In this document: positions 12,750 to 25,842 of the stretch, piece after piece | Numbering within the stretch: position 1 is the first letter of the stretch | Layout: every line of letters begins with the position of its first letter | Source: Varroa destructor | Taxonomy: Eukaryota; Arthropoda; Arachnida; Mesostigmata; Varroidae | Length of the DNA stretch: 64,000 nucleotides | Assembly (NCBI RefSeq): GCF_002443255.2 | Contig: NW_019211456.1 | Span: 36,773,042-36,837,041, forward strand | Direction of reading: 5' to 3' | Translations under genes and position numbers: made by a program | Notes under the pieces: model-generated | The model's input: the letters and a program-made list of their open reading frames with translations, nothing else | Databases searched by the model: none | What the model was told of the DNA's origin: nothing

Positions 12750-15700
12750 CCAACGCCGAACAAAGCATAACGAAAAATATGCTGAAACATTCATTCGTTG
12801 TATAGACATAATGTTCAGTGTTTCCGAAAATTGACGCTTGAGCATGACCAATATGACCAATATATAACAACAGTACATATATATTTGATTTTCGGCACGA
12901 GTTACTTCGATTGGTATCAAAATTTTGACAAGATTTTTCGTAGCTGGCCCACACAATGTAACGTTGCAAAAAGTCGGGCAGGTGCGTGTGAGTAAAGCCA
13001 TTGCAATTTGCCTCTATTTGACTCCTTAGGTCTATATCTGTGTCAATACTATTCTTTAATATAACATTCAAAAGTCACATAAAACTAAATAACTCATGTT
13101 AGAAGAAATTGACAAAAAAAATTGTAGAAATATATCGAATACTTCAACCAATATTTTGTTTGGAGGATGTCTAAAATGTCTGGTCAAATCTGGTTGAAGG
13201 TGATGCTCATTAGTGTGTGCCCATTAGTATCAAAAACGTTAATTTATACCATCTACTTATTTTCTTCTGTCTCGGTTTGTTCTGTGTTCTTTTTTTCTTT
13301 TAACGATAAATTAGCTTATCGTGGCACTCACCTATGAACGCAATTAACTTACGTATTCGAAAGTCAAGATTGATAACCATGGAAGCCTTCCTTCGAGTGG
13401 CATTCTGCACACCACAGGAGATACGGTTCTGCCATTGCATTCAGTGGCTGGTACACGGGTGCAAACCGTTCCAACGAACAACGATAACAAGCAGAATGAG
13501 TGCATCGGTATCAGATAAGAGATAACAGAAATCAAAAGAGCAACACTATGAAAACATTAATTTGGTTTGCGATTCTACATATTAAGGTTTTACACATGTG
13601 TGTGGGGTGGCGTGATGGGTCAGAAAATATACGGTAACATCGTAAGCGGACTTGGGCTGGGCCTGTAACGTAAATGTTATATCTATCGAAGTTAGCCAGT
13701 GCTTTGATATGTTTTGGAGACGCATTGTCGCAAAGGTTGAGCAGCCACACAACCAAATGAATAGTAGTGCGAATGCTTATTATTCACATTGACGATTGAT
13801 AATGATGCAATAATACTACAACAATATTACAAACGATTCCACTTCGTAAGCTGACGCTGATAGTGAAATCGGGCCGGACAGCGTACCTGGGATTAAATGA
13901 AGCATGCAGTAGAAAAGTATTAGTTGGCTCGCTGTACCCATCACTGGTAACACAGTCTCTCATGTGTTAACGTAGTGAAGAGATAAGCCTAGGCTATAAA
14001 GGAGTAGAAAAGCAATTACTTCGAACGTATACAGAGATATATACAGAGTCGGCACGTGAATCATATGAAAGAATGCGTATTTCGTATCGCCCTTACGTCG
14101 TATAATAATACTGCGCGATGAACAAGTAACAAACAGAAAGCAATGTTTTTTTTTTTTATAGAGTTCGAGCCGTTGGCAATTGTTGGATTAAATTTGCGGG
14201 TGAAAAAAATAGAACAAGTTATCCATCGATTAGCGTAAGTGAAGTCCAACATTCGGCGTCTGACGGCCTCGATGTCTATCTATTCTAACAAAGACACTAT
14301 TATCATCTAGGTTTTGGCGTTAACAGGTGTCAGTTGGTCACGTGGAGTCAACAAGAAGATATGGCTTATTTAAACAGAAAAATTAGCTGTCTAGATGCGG
14401 TGTGGGTACAATGCTTTGACACAACCATTCTAATAACAGGTGAACCGTACGCCAATATTCAGTCTCTAGCAGTACAACTGTACTATTAGCAGTAAAAGCA
14501 AATAAGCTTAGTATATGATATAAAGTAGTATATTATATGAATGAAAACAAGGGCATTGCCGTACCTAGATAACAATATATTATGGAAATATATACACTAT
14601 TACTATTTTCTACTGAAAGATAGTAATACGAATCGCAGCAATATAGATAGCTAACAATAGATTGTTAACGTGGACCATGTCCATACTTGATGCGATCGAC
14701 TTTTATTTACATTTTGATACACCATTATGTTTTGTACAGCACAGACAAGAAGGCCTGAAAGAAACATAAAAAAAAATAGTGAGTGTTATAAATGATATGT
14801 AGGATCATTCCACCCTGTAAAGGAATAAAAAAGATATTTTTCATTATCACTTGGTGTTTTTATTTTATAAAGAAATCATAATAACTTTGCATGTAAAAAC
14901 ATAAATCCTGCTAGCTTACTGACTGTACGTGAAGCTGGAGATTATAGAAGCTATTCGGTTTGAGCGTTGTTCTCATACTTTAGGTACTAAATGTCGGCGA
15001 GGGAGTTATTAGAATTTTTTTTAATAGAGTATTTTTTAAAGGGGTCGAGTACCGCTGCCGACTTAATGCAATTAAATGATAAGCTGTGTATTTTAAAAAC
15101 TACGCTGTATTTACTAAAGCTCTTACACCTAGCTTTGTTATTCTTTATAAATTTTCTTTCGCATAGAAAATTGAAATCGTGGTTTTGCCGTCAGTTGTTT
15201 CCATTATATAATAGATTAAGTTATTGCAAAAAAAGACGAATTTGATGAAGTGATGTTCCTCGAAATGAGTGCATGTATTCTGGTAGTTTGCTATTCAGTT
15301 TTTCAGGTATGTGTCACGCTTATTTTTTTTGTGTTAACAGCAAGTTCATAGCCTCTACTGCTTATTCGTAACTGCCTAGCCCATAATAGACCACTAAGAA
15401 AAATGTTTCTAGTTTCTGAGTGTCCTGTGAATGCAAACAGTAACGTCGTTATGAACCACAAATGCACCTTGTTTCACTCTAATTAAAAAGTAATATATAA
15501 TTACTAGTATCGAACTATTTATAATATTTAGTTTAAATTGTAATCTTATTCAAATGTATCGGAAATTCAGAAACGTCTCCAAAACACAAAAAAATCTGCC
15601 ACTTATACTGCTTGTCCAGTGGCACCTACCGTCACATAATTAAGAGGAACTGAAGAAACCAAGCATAAGTTTCCTTGCCAGTGTGAGACAGATTCAAGGC

Positions 15701-16500
15701 GTAGAAATAACACGTGGTACGAACTATCTAATGTCAATAGACGTAGCTTTTCATTCACTTGTAGAATTAATAGTCAGCATAAAGTAAATATTTTTTTAAT
15801 TTCGAAAATAGAATTTTCCATCCTAAGTTAAAATCGCACAGATAAAAAAAAATTTAAACCATGACAAAAAACTAATAACTTACAAATCACGCAGCTTATG
15901 ACTCGCTATTCGGTTTCTGTCAGCTAGAGACAAAGCAAGCAAGTCTTACCTGACATTTATCCTTCTTAATGTGATTGAAATAATGTCACTGCTGCTTCCA
16001 TGCTTTTATTTAGATCGTAGAATCTCTTTGCAGAACTTACTAACGGACATGAACGATATTGTGGAAACAGTTGACAACTTACATCAAAAATATACCCGGA
16101 AAACAGACTTATTTTGCATTTATCTCAAATGCGGCCGAGCTTACATCGAATTAATTATAAGCAATTTAGTTTAATTATTAACTTAAAAAAAGGATTTATT
16201 ATTACTAAATCCCTAAACTTTTAAGTGTTTTATTTAGGTTATGACCTTTAAATTATAGTTGGCTAAAAAGTAAACTTTGAATCGTTATTTGACCGTTTCT
16301 TCCGTGAGAAACGTCATGAGTAAACTTTAATCTGACTCAGAAAAGAGTAGGTAAGCTTTTTTTGAGTTGGAATAAATTTTACTCGTATGAGCATATTGAG
16401 ACGGAGTCAAACTGATTCGTTTACTTTCACCTGATGTGTTTATATTTATTTTCACAAACATGAATCTCCGAAAATGATTTTTGTGTATCGTTAGTATCTT
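12750..16500. other. intergenic region between COMMD8 and V-ATPase c
   Basis: This is AT-rich DNA without a recognised gene. The only coding-like stretches are an 84-codon ORF at 14991-15245 and a later block at about 16016-16174, listed separately. No tRNA or intact transposon was seen. Confidence 0.5.
14991..16174 (+). other. unassigned possible small gene (two coding-like blocks)
   Basis: The first block (14991-15245, 84 aa) starts MSARELLEFFLIEYFLKG and contains a hydrophobic stretch (LYLLKLLHLALLFFINFL) followed by a basic tail. The second block follows a plausible acceptor (TTTATTTAG ending 16014) and reads SLQNLLTDMNDIVETVDNLHQKYT onward to a TAA at 16174, looking like an amphipathic helix. 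I could not join the two in phase with confidence and recognise neither. They may be chance ORFs in AT-rich DNA. Confidence 0.15.
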
Positions 16501-16538
16501 AAGGCATTTCACTTTTCTGCGCTCCCTGCATTCCAGTT

Positions 16539-16547
16539 TCACGTGAC
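16539..16547 (+). promoter_or_regulatory. CACGTG (CLEAR/M-box-like) site, distal, upstream of V-ATPase c
   Basis: TCACGTGAC is close to the GTCACGTGAC palindrome bound by TFEB/MITF-type bHLH-Zip factors, which drive V-ATPase and lysosomal genes in vertebrates and in Drosophila. It lies about 1 kb upstream of the V-ATPase c start codon. A single short match, so function is inferred. Confidence 0.35.
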
Positions 16548-16779
16548 CAACTGCTCGAATCAACGGATAATCAAGGAATGATTATAATAAGTAGGCAAAC
16601 CCCTTCTGCTTTTTCTACACCCTATACTGAGCTCGTATACACTAGCAGTTATATTCTGATTTCAGTTCGACCCATTTAGGATCGAACTAAACTGAATTGG
16701 AAGAGGATGTTTTCTGCAGTCGTGTATATCATGTTTAATTTAAAATTTGCAACCTGCAGCTCCATCGAACCACAACTAG

Positions 16780-17550
16780 CGTGACGTCACGGAGGCGGTG
16801 GCCAATGAGGGTCGCGACGTCGCGTAAAATTGGATCCAAGTCACATTTCTTGAGCATTCGGCTTTTAAAAAAGTGGCCCTCAAAGGGACACTTTACGCGT
16901 GACTAGGTGGTCTCAGACTGCTTGACCAATCACTACTTCAGTGTGTTCAGCGTATGCTGAAAGACGGCTTTTTGGTGACGTGTACCTGTCATCTTTGAAT
17001 TTGGCGCGTAACTAGATTTAAGGGGATACTTGTGGGGAGTGGGAGTAAAAATTAGTGATTGCGATTTGTTACATTTTTTTTTCCCAGTTTCTTGAGATAA
17101 TTGCCAGCCTATGTGCATCATCTGATTATTAAAAGTCCCTCTGATCTACTTGATCAGCCGCTGGCGAGCCATTGGGCGAGGATGCAGAGTCAAAATTGGC
17201 GCGCGGCTGTCCCCTGTCGCCAGTATGCTACGCCAGTCTGCGGTAACCAATCAGCGAGCGACAGTCACGTGAAAACACGGCCATTGCTGAGGACCGACTT
17301 GGCTCAACGACGAGTGTCACTTACTCTGTGCAGAGCCTGGTGGACGTCGCAGCGGTAGTGCAGCAAGGAGCAGAGGCAGTTTGAGTGCTACATCTCTACA
17401 AGCCACCATTTACAACACAACAGTGTTCTTCTGGTTCGTATTGCCCAGCACGTTTGCTCATCCGGCGATTTTGAGCATATTAGTCGTTAACATCCCTTCA
17501 CTGCAGCGTATTTGTAGCCGGTACAAAGGCTCCAACCAAACTTAATCGTC
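16780..17550 (+). promoter_or_regulatory. probable promoter and 5' UTR of V-ATPase subunit c
   Basis: The region has raised GC and CpG content and several CCAAT-type boxes in both orientations, including CCAAT at 16803-16807, 16925-16929 and 17247-17251 and the inverse near 17172. The proximal box is 13 bp before a CACGTG site. It leads directly into the start codon at 17551, so it likely holds the promoter and leader. An open frame at 17101-17358 within it is probably noncoding. Confidence 0.5.
17264..17272 (+). promoter_or_regulatory. CACGTG (CLEAR/M-box-like) site, proximal, V-ATPase c
   Basis: GTCACGTGA matches nine of ten bases of the GTCACGTGAC CLEAR motif and is a full M-box (TCACGTGA). 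It sits 279 bp upstream of the start codon, next to a CCAAT box. MITF/TFEB control of V-ATPase subunit genes is established in other animals. Here it is inferred from the motif and its position. Confidence 0.5.
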
Positions 17551-18033
17551 ATGTCGGCAGAAAATCTAATCCCCGACTATTCCCCATTCTTTGGTGTGAT
17601 GGGGGCCACAGCCGCCATGGTGTTCTCTTCGTTGGGCGCAGCGTACGGTACTGCCAAGTCAGGCACGGGTATCGCCGCAATGTCTGTCATGCGACCAGAG
17701 TTGATCATGAAATCGCTCATTCCCGTTATCATGGCAGGTATTATCGCCATCTACGGGCTCGTCGTGGCTGTACTCATTTCGTCTGGCATCAGCTCGCCTT
17801 ACAAGTTGATTAAGTCATACCTGCACCTTGGCGCTGGCCTTTCTGTTGGCCTTTCAGGTCTGGCTGCCGGTTTCGCGATTGGTATTGTTGGTGATGCTGG
17901 GGTGCGTGGCACAGCACAACAACCCCGCCTCTTCGTAGGAATGATCCTTATTCTTATATTCGCTGAGGTACTAGGTCTTTACGGCCTGATTGTAGCCCTG
18001 ATCATGTTCTCGAAGGCATCGGGTATTGCTTAA
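17551..18033 (+). CDS. Vha16-1/ATP6V0C: V-type proton ATPase 16 kDa proteolipid subunit c
   Basis: A single uninterrupted exon encodes 160 aa, the usual length. The protein forms the membrane rotor ring of the V0 sector and carries protons into lysosomes, endosomes and secretory vesicles. It has four membrane helices: the N-terminal one with the small-residue run from Gly18 to Gly32, a second at about 57-78, a third at about 93-115 and a fourth at about 128-152. The proton-carrying glutamate is E139 in [11 protein letters not shown], the same position as in human and fly subunit c. [20 protein letters not shown] is nearly invariant in animals. The start [14 protein letters not shown] fits insect and mite orthologues. 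The coding part has higher GC than its flanks. Confidence 0.98.
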   Translation: MSAENLIPDYSPFFGVMGATAAMVFSSLGAAYGTAKSGTGIAAMSVMRPELIMKSLIPVIMAGIIAIYGLVVAVLISSGISSPYKLIKSYLHLGAGLSVGLSGLAAGFAIGIVGDAGVRGTAQQPRLFVGMILILIFAEVLGLYGLIVALIMFSKASGIA

Positions 18034-20200
18034 ACAACAACAGCCGAAAATCATCACCACCAATAACGACTCGTATCTCTACCAAATATCACCATCGCCT
18101 CTAAACATCGCATCTATAATATCAGCAAGCGTAGAGGGACAGAACGAGAAATCAAGGAGAGTAGGTGTAGTTAATGGCCTCCGAGTGTCAGCCAGCTCTC
18201 GCAGACACAAACGAACAATTATAGTAATAGCCATGAGCAGGCAGCGTGGTAGACAGGACATTGAGTACACCGTGATGGGTCGAATTAGCAAAAAGGAAGC
18301 AATAGAACAAAAGACTTAAGAAACAAGACCAAGCCATAAGATGAAATAGCACCGAAACCAATATAAGGACGTCTCCCAACTCAACAGCAAATGGGTGACC
18401 AGCGTGGCAGGTTACTCGGGATGGAAGAAAGCACTAACCTTATAGAAAGGAAGACGACGAAGACCTCGGAGGAGCTGCAACACACTGCAGCAGCAGGCGA
18501 GATGACGATGATCGGCGAACTTCGGAGAAGTATCCAATATATCTGAGATCGCACATTTACAACTTATTGACAATAGAAAGAAAAATCATAATGTGACGTA
18601 GAAGAACCTAATAACCGTATCCCTCCCCTATTTCTGCCCGAGTTCATTGGGCAGAGGCCTTGTTTTTGCTAAATTAGTTTCTATACAAGTGACATATATG
18701 CATATATACGATGAAAAGTGATGGAAATACGGATTAGTTTTACCATAAATTATAGGACGTAAGAGAGGTGAGGTTGACTCTATATATATGCCACATATAG
18801 AAAAATGCAAAATATACAATTGACTCCCTGCTCGTTGAATCAATTCCATATTTCTCGTTGAAGCATACAAATTCTTCTGTATATTATCATATCCAGCTTG
18901 GAGCTTTTTATTAAAGATCGAATAATTAACGCGACTGAACTAAACCGACTTTTGTGTACCCCCTGTACCTAGAGCAGGTGTCTCAAGCTATATGCCTATA
19001 TCAAGCTCGCCACTGCACCAAACCACTATCAGCAGTGTTAGGCTTAACGGGCCCATTAGGGGTCTTCGGGGGAGCTCGGACCCCTGGAACACATTAAGTG
19101 AGGGGCTTCGAACGTATGGTGGCGTTTGGAACGCGTGCGTGTGATGTAAAATGACCGCGTATAGTCAACGAACGATTCGTTGGACTCGACTGGATTGATG
19201 GCAGACGGAATGTTCCACTTACATAAGTGTAATAGTAATAACATAATTATGATGACGATATAGAAACAGTTAATTTCGAACTCAATAGAAGTCATCTGCG
19301 TAACACATTGTGCGATACGGCTTGTATTTGAGCCGATTAAATTTTTCAGCTAAGAAAATTTGCAACGGACAGTATGTGAATGTTGATATTATTCCTATAG
19401 GTAGAACAATAGCACATATATATAGAAAAAGATAATATGTCATATAAACATACACAGCAAAATTAGCAGCTAACTGACTAGCACGAATCCAATGTGAAGA
19501 ATTACAACAACAAAAAATTTTTAAAAAAAAACAAAGTCCATCACCTTGAAAGCAAAGAAAATTTTTCTAGATAATAATTACAACCGTGATGTTGACAATG
19601 ATAATATTGATTGAATAGGAAATTGTTAAGGTGATACAATATTGAGAAAAGAAATGATGGCGATGCTGACGGTGGAGATGACAATGATGAAGACCGCTAT
19701 TACTTGGGTTGAAAAACACGACAGCGCAAGCGGAAGAAAAAGTAAGAAAAAACAGGACAGGTTAGGGATAGTAATAATAACATTATTACAAGAATATTTG
19801 CAAAGGTAAAGGAAGGAAAGGGGGCTTAAATTTTTGGAACAGGCAGAGGCTGGTTTAGTGCAAACAAGTGGATAGAGTAAATAATATTGATGATGAGTTA
19901 GGTGGGACTATGGGAAGTTAAAAGGAAAAAATTTCGGATAGTTATTCTATTTGGGCAGACCAGACGAAGTCGTCTCTTTGCAGTGCGCGGTCTAGCGACA
20001 ACAGCAGTAGTTGGTACGGCAACAGTAATAACAACACGAATCGAAAGCGCGCTGCTGTATTATGAACCGCAGTTGGGTAAACGTGCATAAGAACTAAATG
20101 CGGTATACTTAAGTGAAAATGATTTGAAATGTTACTGTACAGTTTTACGTTTGTTGTATTGTGAATGCATGAATAAAACCAATATGATTTTAATCGAAAT
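18034..20200 (+). other. probable long 3' UTR of V-ATPase c
   Basis: Downstream of the stop the plus strand is A- and CAA-rich and lacks a recognised gene. The first obvious AATAAA in favourable context is at 20172-20177, followed by TTTTAATC and T-rich sequence, which would give a roughly 2.1 kb 3' UTR. Small open frames in it look like chance. The extent is a guess from the signal position. Confidence 0.35.
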
Positions 20201-20301
20201 GTTACGTATGTTATTCTTTTTTATAATATTTACTATCATGAAACGTGTATGTAAAAAGACCTGGTATATGAATTAGTGGGATTTCAAGAATTGTCCATAG
20301 A

Positions 20302-20340
20302 TTATATTTTTGTCATAATATTCTAGTGACAAAAATATAA
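20302..20340. repeat. inverted repeat, 14-bp arms, 11-nt loop
   Basis: TTATATTTTTGTCA at 20302-20315 is exactly complementary to 20327-20340. It follows the candidate V-ATPase c polyadenylation signal by about 125 bp. It could be a small foldback element or a chance AT-rich hairpin. Confidence 0.6.
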
Positions 20341-23300
20341 CTAAAAAAAAAGTATGAAGAGTAATAAAAAATCAACATCTATGGTATAATCAACGTCTTA
20401 TTGCATCGATAATTACATTTAGGATAGAAATCAAACGGGTTAAGTTTTCATCCATATTAGAGGTGCTCTCCCATTAGGAGGACTACTAAGTTGGCTCTAG
20501 TGTAAAATACAGCTCAACTGTTCATTTATACGAATAGAGCATATAATTAGTAATCGCGGCCAACATTAGACGATGCATCTAGATTCTATGGAGGTGTTAG
20601 ATTTTGTTACCTAGTCACAAATGATTATGAATAGGAGGTAACCAATATATCGTAAACGGTATTCTAAATTGTGTTCGAGCAACTACATATCTATGAAGTA
20701 TTTCATAGATATCATTACGCAAGTAAATCATCTATCACTTTTCTCTAATGTAATTATATAGTTTTTCATTTTGTTCATTTAAACATAGTCAATTATATTT
20801 AGTTTTTCAAGCGTGTATATCGTGAGATGCGTCAATTTCCTCTCAGCTTCATAGCATTGGTCTCTCAAGTGCGACGAATAAATCGCAAACCTTCACCTTT
20901 TTTCCAAAAAAAAAAAAGTAAAACTAAGAAAAAAAGTGAAGAGCACCACATAATTTTGGTTTGTCTACTGCTAAGCACTTCTTTTGTATTCTGCTGTTGG
21001 TAGATAAGACAAGTTGCTGTGCGGTAGTGGATGCAAGAACCTGGTGATGCCGCGTAGTTTTACGATATCGACTAGATTGACGGATCGACGGCCGGCCAAT
21101 ACAGACGAATGAACGAGTGCTTTGTAACTGTTGGGAAGCAGATGATTCCAGTGCTAGCGTCACATGACCATAACCCTTACAAAAGAACGTGTGAGCGTTG
21201 CAGTACGACGATGGCGACGGTCAAAGCGACAGGCCCGACTACGGCAACTAAAGCTGCTTCGGTTACGAGACGATTCAACGCGGCAGGGCATTTGGCATGT
21301 GACGATTTTCAAACTAACTAGTCAGCCAACTTAAATGCAGCAAGAACAAGTCGTCGGTTTGGGTGTCTTTTAAAGCGTCCACGTACGCTCTGCTGCAGGT
21401 ATTGCTTGGATTGGCGTACTAGTGAACCGCTGCTACTTAGCCAGATATGATCCTCGGCCAAACTACGTATCGACAGCTAGTAAAACGAACTTAATGGAAC
21501 TCCTACAAACGATACGCTTCGTGGGCGGGCGGATGCAACTGTGTTTTATTAATTGATATGTGGTTAGTTGAAATCGCTAAAGAGTCATCCTTCCTAGATG
21601 CCTGACGAGATACAGCTGGCTGTGTACGTTTCATTCTGGATGCTGTTGCAATCTCAGCGATGTCCTGATTGCCATTACTTCTTTTTCTACCACATTGAAT
21701 AGTCTTTCCCCCTGCCAATCATGCTGTATATGCCATGCTGCTATTACTGAGTCCTCTTACCTGTAAAGCTCTGGTCTGTAAAAATATAAGTTGACAACGT
21801 TTCCATGTATTCCTGCTGCCGCTGCTGCTTATGGCGGGGATGGCTCTTGCTCGTTTGCTATTCTCTTTGCTGTTACTACGGCGAGATGAGGAAAAAATAT
21901 AGTCTAAACTCTAGGTTAAATCTGAGTTGGAGTAAAGTTTGTGTATCAGCCTGAGAGTACGGGCGCCCGCGGTACGATATGACAATATATCACAACTGCA
22001 TTTATCTCCTTTTCCTACTCTGTCAACTGCTTTGAAAATTTGCAGATTTTTTGAGCAGAACGAAATTGACCACGCCGGCGATTCAGAATAACGTTTTGGG
22101 TTTTCAGGCTTATTATCTTTGAGTAATCGTCGATTCTAGTAGTAGAGGATATAATCGTAAAATTGTCATCAGTATAAACAAACAGAACTGGAAAACGGAA
22201 TTATCCGTTAATTTTCAATTTATCATTGGATTAGAGCACACTTTTCAGTAAAAATCTAGGAGCTGGCAACCGAGTATCACCAACAGCTGTACTATACGAT
22301 TTAGCTAGACACTTGATCTTTCTTGAAAGCAATATAGAATTGTTTACATGAAAGGCCTTGTCTGAATTAAAGGTGCGGCTTATAATATAGATCGGCCATG
22401 CAAACAAAAAGATTTAACTGGGTATTTTTGATAAATCGCCACAAGACGCATTTTAAGTGCTTATTAGTTAAACGTTCATTTCAGATTTAGTTGAAGGAAC
22501 ATTCGCTGAGACATTTTTATTATTCTGATGAACTGTGTACCGAACGAGTGACATCGTATACTTAGCACAAACATAAAAACACTGCCTACTAACATTAATT
22601 GTATTTTCTTGATTGAATTGATTTCCACGGTGGTGTCTCTTAGAGATCTTTTTGTTTAGAATCATCAAAACGAGATTGTGTTTATTTAAAATTTTCACAG
22701 CCGAAAAATAAACAAACAAACAAACTCAGTTGAACGTGCCCGACGACATAAAACATGCGATCGAATAATAGAAGTGCTGCTGATGCTTGCAAATAGTTTA
22801 CTCGTGCTGTATAACATAGGCATGTTTACACCCATTGATGTCTCCTTGTCATTCTTCCTTTAGAGCAGGTCGCCATGTAAGACGGATAGAAGTTGATCAT
22901 TCACATTGGAATAATAAAAGTTAGTTGACCTGAGCGCGTTAATTTTATTTGTATCCACTTTCTTCGGCTAAATACCCTATAAATGTGTATTATTATTATG
23001 TATTAAAATCTAGTGAACTGTAAAATAACCAGTGACTTTTCTAAACCTTTACCTAACTTTAGTATTAGTATCTATACTATATATCGAATGCATATATCTT
23101 TGAAAAATTATAAAATCTGTTGACATTTAAAAATAATTTTATTGTTAAGAAAACCTATCATTTAAAATAAACTTGCTTAGTTGAACTAAACTTCTACAGT
23201 ATAGGCCGTGGTATTCTTTCGCGTAATTCTTTTAGGTTTGAAGAAGTAATTGTGACATAATAGAGCGTGGAATATAGTTTGAAGTTTTGGCTTTAAGCTA

Positions 23301-25840
23301 TATTTCGTGTTATATTTCTGTAATATTTTATTTGTTCTTCAAGGTAACTATTCGTTTTCAAATATTGAGCTTATAAAAATTTCAATTCTTGTGAGGGGCG
23401 GACATAGTATAAAATGCTGATGTGGAACGACACAAACAATTATTTTGCAGAAAAATGTCTCGTCATAAGTAAAGTTCTACCGTTGTAGTGTAACTCAACT
23501 CTACATCTTCTATTTATCAATGCTGTGCCTAGATTGAAGATAACTGCACTGCACGCCCTATATTTGCCTCATTAGGTCTTTAAGGATACGACTGAGTATG
23601 TCGTTGACCTAGAACTTAGAGTAATATTCTTTCAAAACAAAACCCAATCTAAATGCGTAGTATTAGCTACACCATTTAATTTCGCCACTCCCTCGAAAAC
23701 CTAAAAATTTCAAAATGTCGTTTTTTTTAAATCTATTTTTATAAATGCCGTCAGAGTTTGTAGAGTAGTCTTGCTAAATAGTACTTATGACTCAGTTGGT
23801 ATCAATCGTAGCCAGCATCTGCCTGATACAATAACACATTGAGCATTTTCGACAATTCAAAAAATAGAAAAATCTGCTTCTTTAACGGTCAGGTTGGACA
23901 AGTGCCTCTGAACATAGGGTAGCGCACGAACTAGCCACATGTCGTTAGCATTTCTGGCTACGTCCGTTCCAAACTCCAAGTAGGTTTTTAAAAATATGTA
24001 AAACCAACAAAAATATTTTGAAATTGAGAATATCTACGTATAATATATATCGTAAATTCAAACTATCTGATGGGAACAATTCTGCTGTAGATCTTGATTG
24101 CGCTTGAAATTAATCAGATTAAATATCAATAAGCTGTTTGTATTTTGAAACGGGACCAAACGAATCCACTACAAGCTGAATCGTTTCTAAAAAACGTGAT
24201 AATCAAAATCTTTTTTAAATTAAAAAAAAAATGGCACAGTTTTGGTATGTTTTTCATTTTCAGGTGGTATGTTTTTATATTGTGCTGCTTGTTTGCTACG
24301 CCTTGCTCTTTTACTGTATAAATATATTAGTTTTAAGTTTTACAGCCGGTACTACAACTATGTAGCATTGCTTATCTCCACAAAAGCAAACACTGGCTCC
24401 CAGCAGGAAACAAACTGTGCCTTCGCTCTATTTCGAATCTAGTCCACCTTGGGTGTTCCTAAGTTTGGTAGACAAACGGGTTACTACTGCAACATCACGT
24501 GGACGTAAGGTGCAGCAACGCCTTAGATTTAGCCATCACTGGCCGTCGCACGTGCGAGCATTCTAACATTACCCTCATTTATTCGCTTTTATTTAAAACA
24601 TTTTCCGTCCTTGATGGTCGCAATGTTTTGTAGCAGAGCACATGCTATCAGCTATTTGTATGGAAATTAACAACAACTACGTCGCTTTTAAAAAACTGCG
24701 TAAACTTACTGCCAGTAGTACTGTCGACGATAACGATACTCATTCTAAGTTACATTTAATGTGATCGTCAAATGATCACGCCAACAATATGCTAGTTCTA
24801 TGCAGTCTGTATGCTGAGTCGTGGAGAACCGTGGCCGTAGTAAATTGATTAGCATGAGAATCAACATCAACGTAAGCTAAAAACCTGGCATTAGTCATTC
24901 AGATATAGGATTTACATCTCATCTTAAGAAATTAGTGTTTTATTAACTACCTTTGTAAGACCACAACTAACAAAATTCAACTTTAAGTCTTACTCCCTTT
25001 TTGGCCAGTGAAGTTCACTTGTGGCAGAAAGCTAAGTTAATTAGTTGAGCTAACTCTTCAATTAAGTCGATTCGAATTTTGCAAAACTCAAGCGTAGATA
25101 AACATATGACGTATTACCGATGAACATGATTGATATGCTGAGAACTAAATATAATGCTTTTACAAGTTTATTATTAGGACTTCCTTTGTACATCAGGCTG
25201 TACTATCGATCTTGTTCGACTGTTTCCAGTAGAGTATTCATAGGAAGTACAGCTGTGCGATAATATTTGTTTGGAGTTTTTTTTTGCTGCAACGCATAAA
25301 TAAATTTCGAGACAATTAAATTTTTCCGTTTTCCCTTTTCAAGCGTACTCCTTTTTTTCACAAGGCGTAAAACTACAGCGCACCCATGCTTTCTCGGGAA
25401 CAAAGGAATGTCTAAAATAAGACGCTACTTACCGAATGGTCTATAGGTTAATTAAATTTTAGACAGTAAAGTTAAAGGAAAATTTTCGATGATAAGGCCG
25501 TGGCACTTTTGTGAAAGACAGCATTGACTGATATAGTGGAAACCGGATAACGAACATTGAGATACTGTCACTATTGAACTCAACTATTTTAAAAAATGTT
25601 CGTGCTCGAAATATGAAGTAAAAATGACTCCACTTCACATCCTATTTACACTCAATAAAAAATAAAGCGAGCAAATTTGACATCATAAGCCAGGCAAAAA
25701 CTAGGTGCTTTTGTACCATGGCAGTGATTTGGAATTAACGGCTTTTAGCCGTTATCTCGGATCATAGTTATAGCCAGTATAGAGGATATTGTGCAAAAAG
25801 CGAAAACAGCCGTAATGAAGGATTGTCGAATTATCCTTAC
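20341..25840. other. 5.5 kb intergenic DNA, nothing recognised
   Basis: This is AT-rich sequence with only short chance ORFs. The 20.9-21.8 kb part is somewhat GC-richer, with ORFs on both strands that show no family features. I see no tRNA, intact transposon or conserved exon here. Confidence 0.5.
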
Positions 25841-25842
25841 AG

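Noticed and set aside
17101..17358. 85-codon plus-strand ORF just before V-ATPase c
   Set aside because: It falls in the GC-rich promoter/leader, has no domain and includes the CACGTG and CCAAT sites. GC richness explains the lack of stops.
18026..18319. 97-codon ORF overlapping the V-ATPase c stop
   Set aside because: It begins inside the end of the V-ATPase c gene in another frame and continues in A-rich 3' UTR. No recognisable protein.
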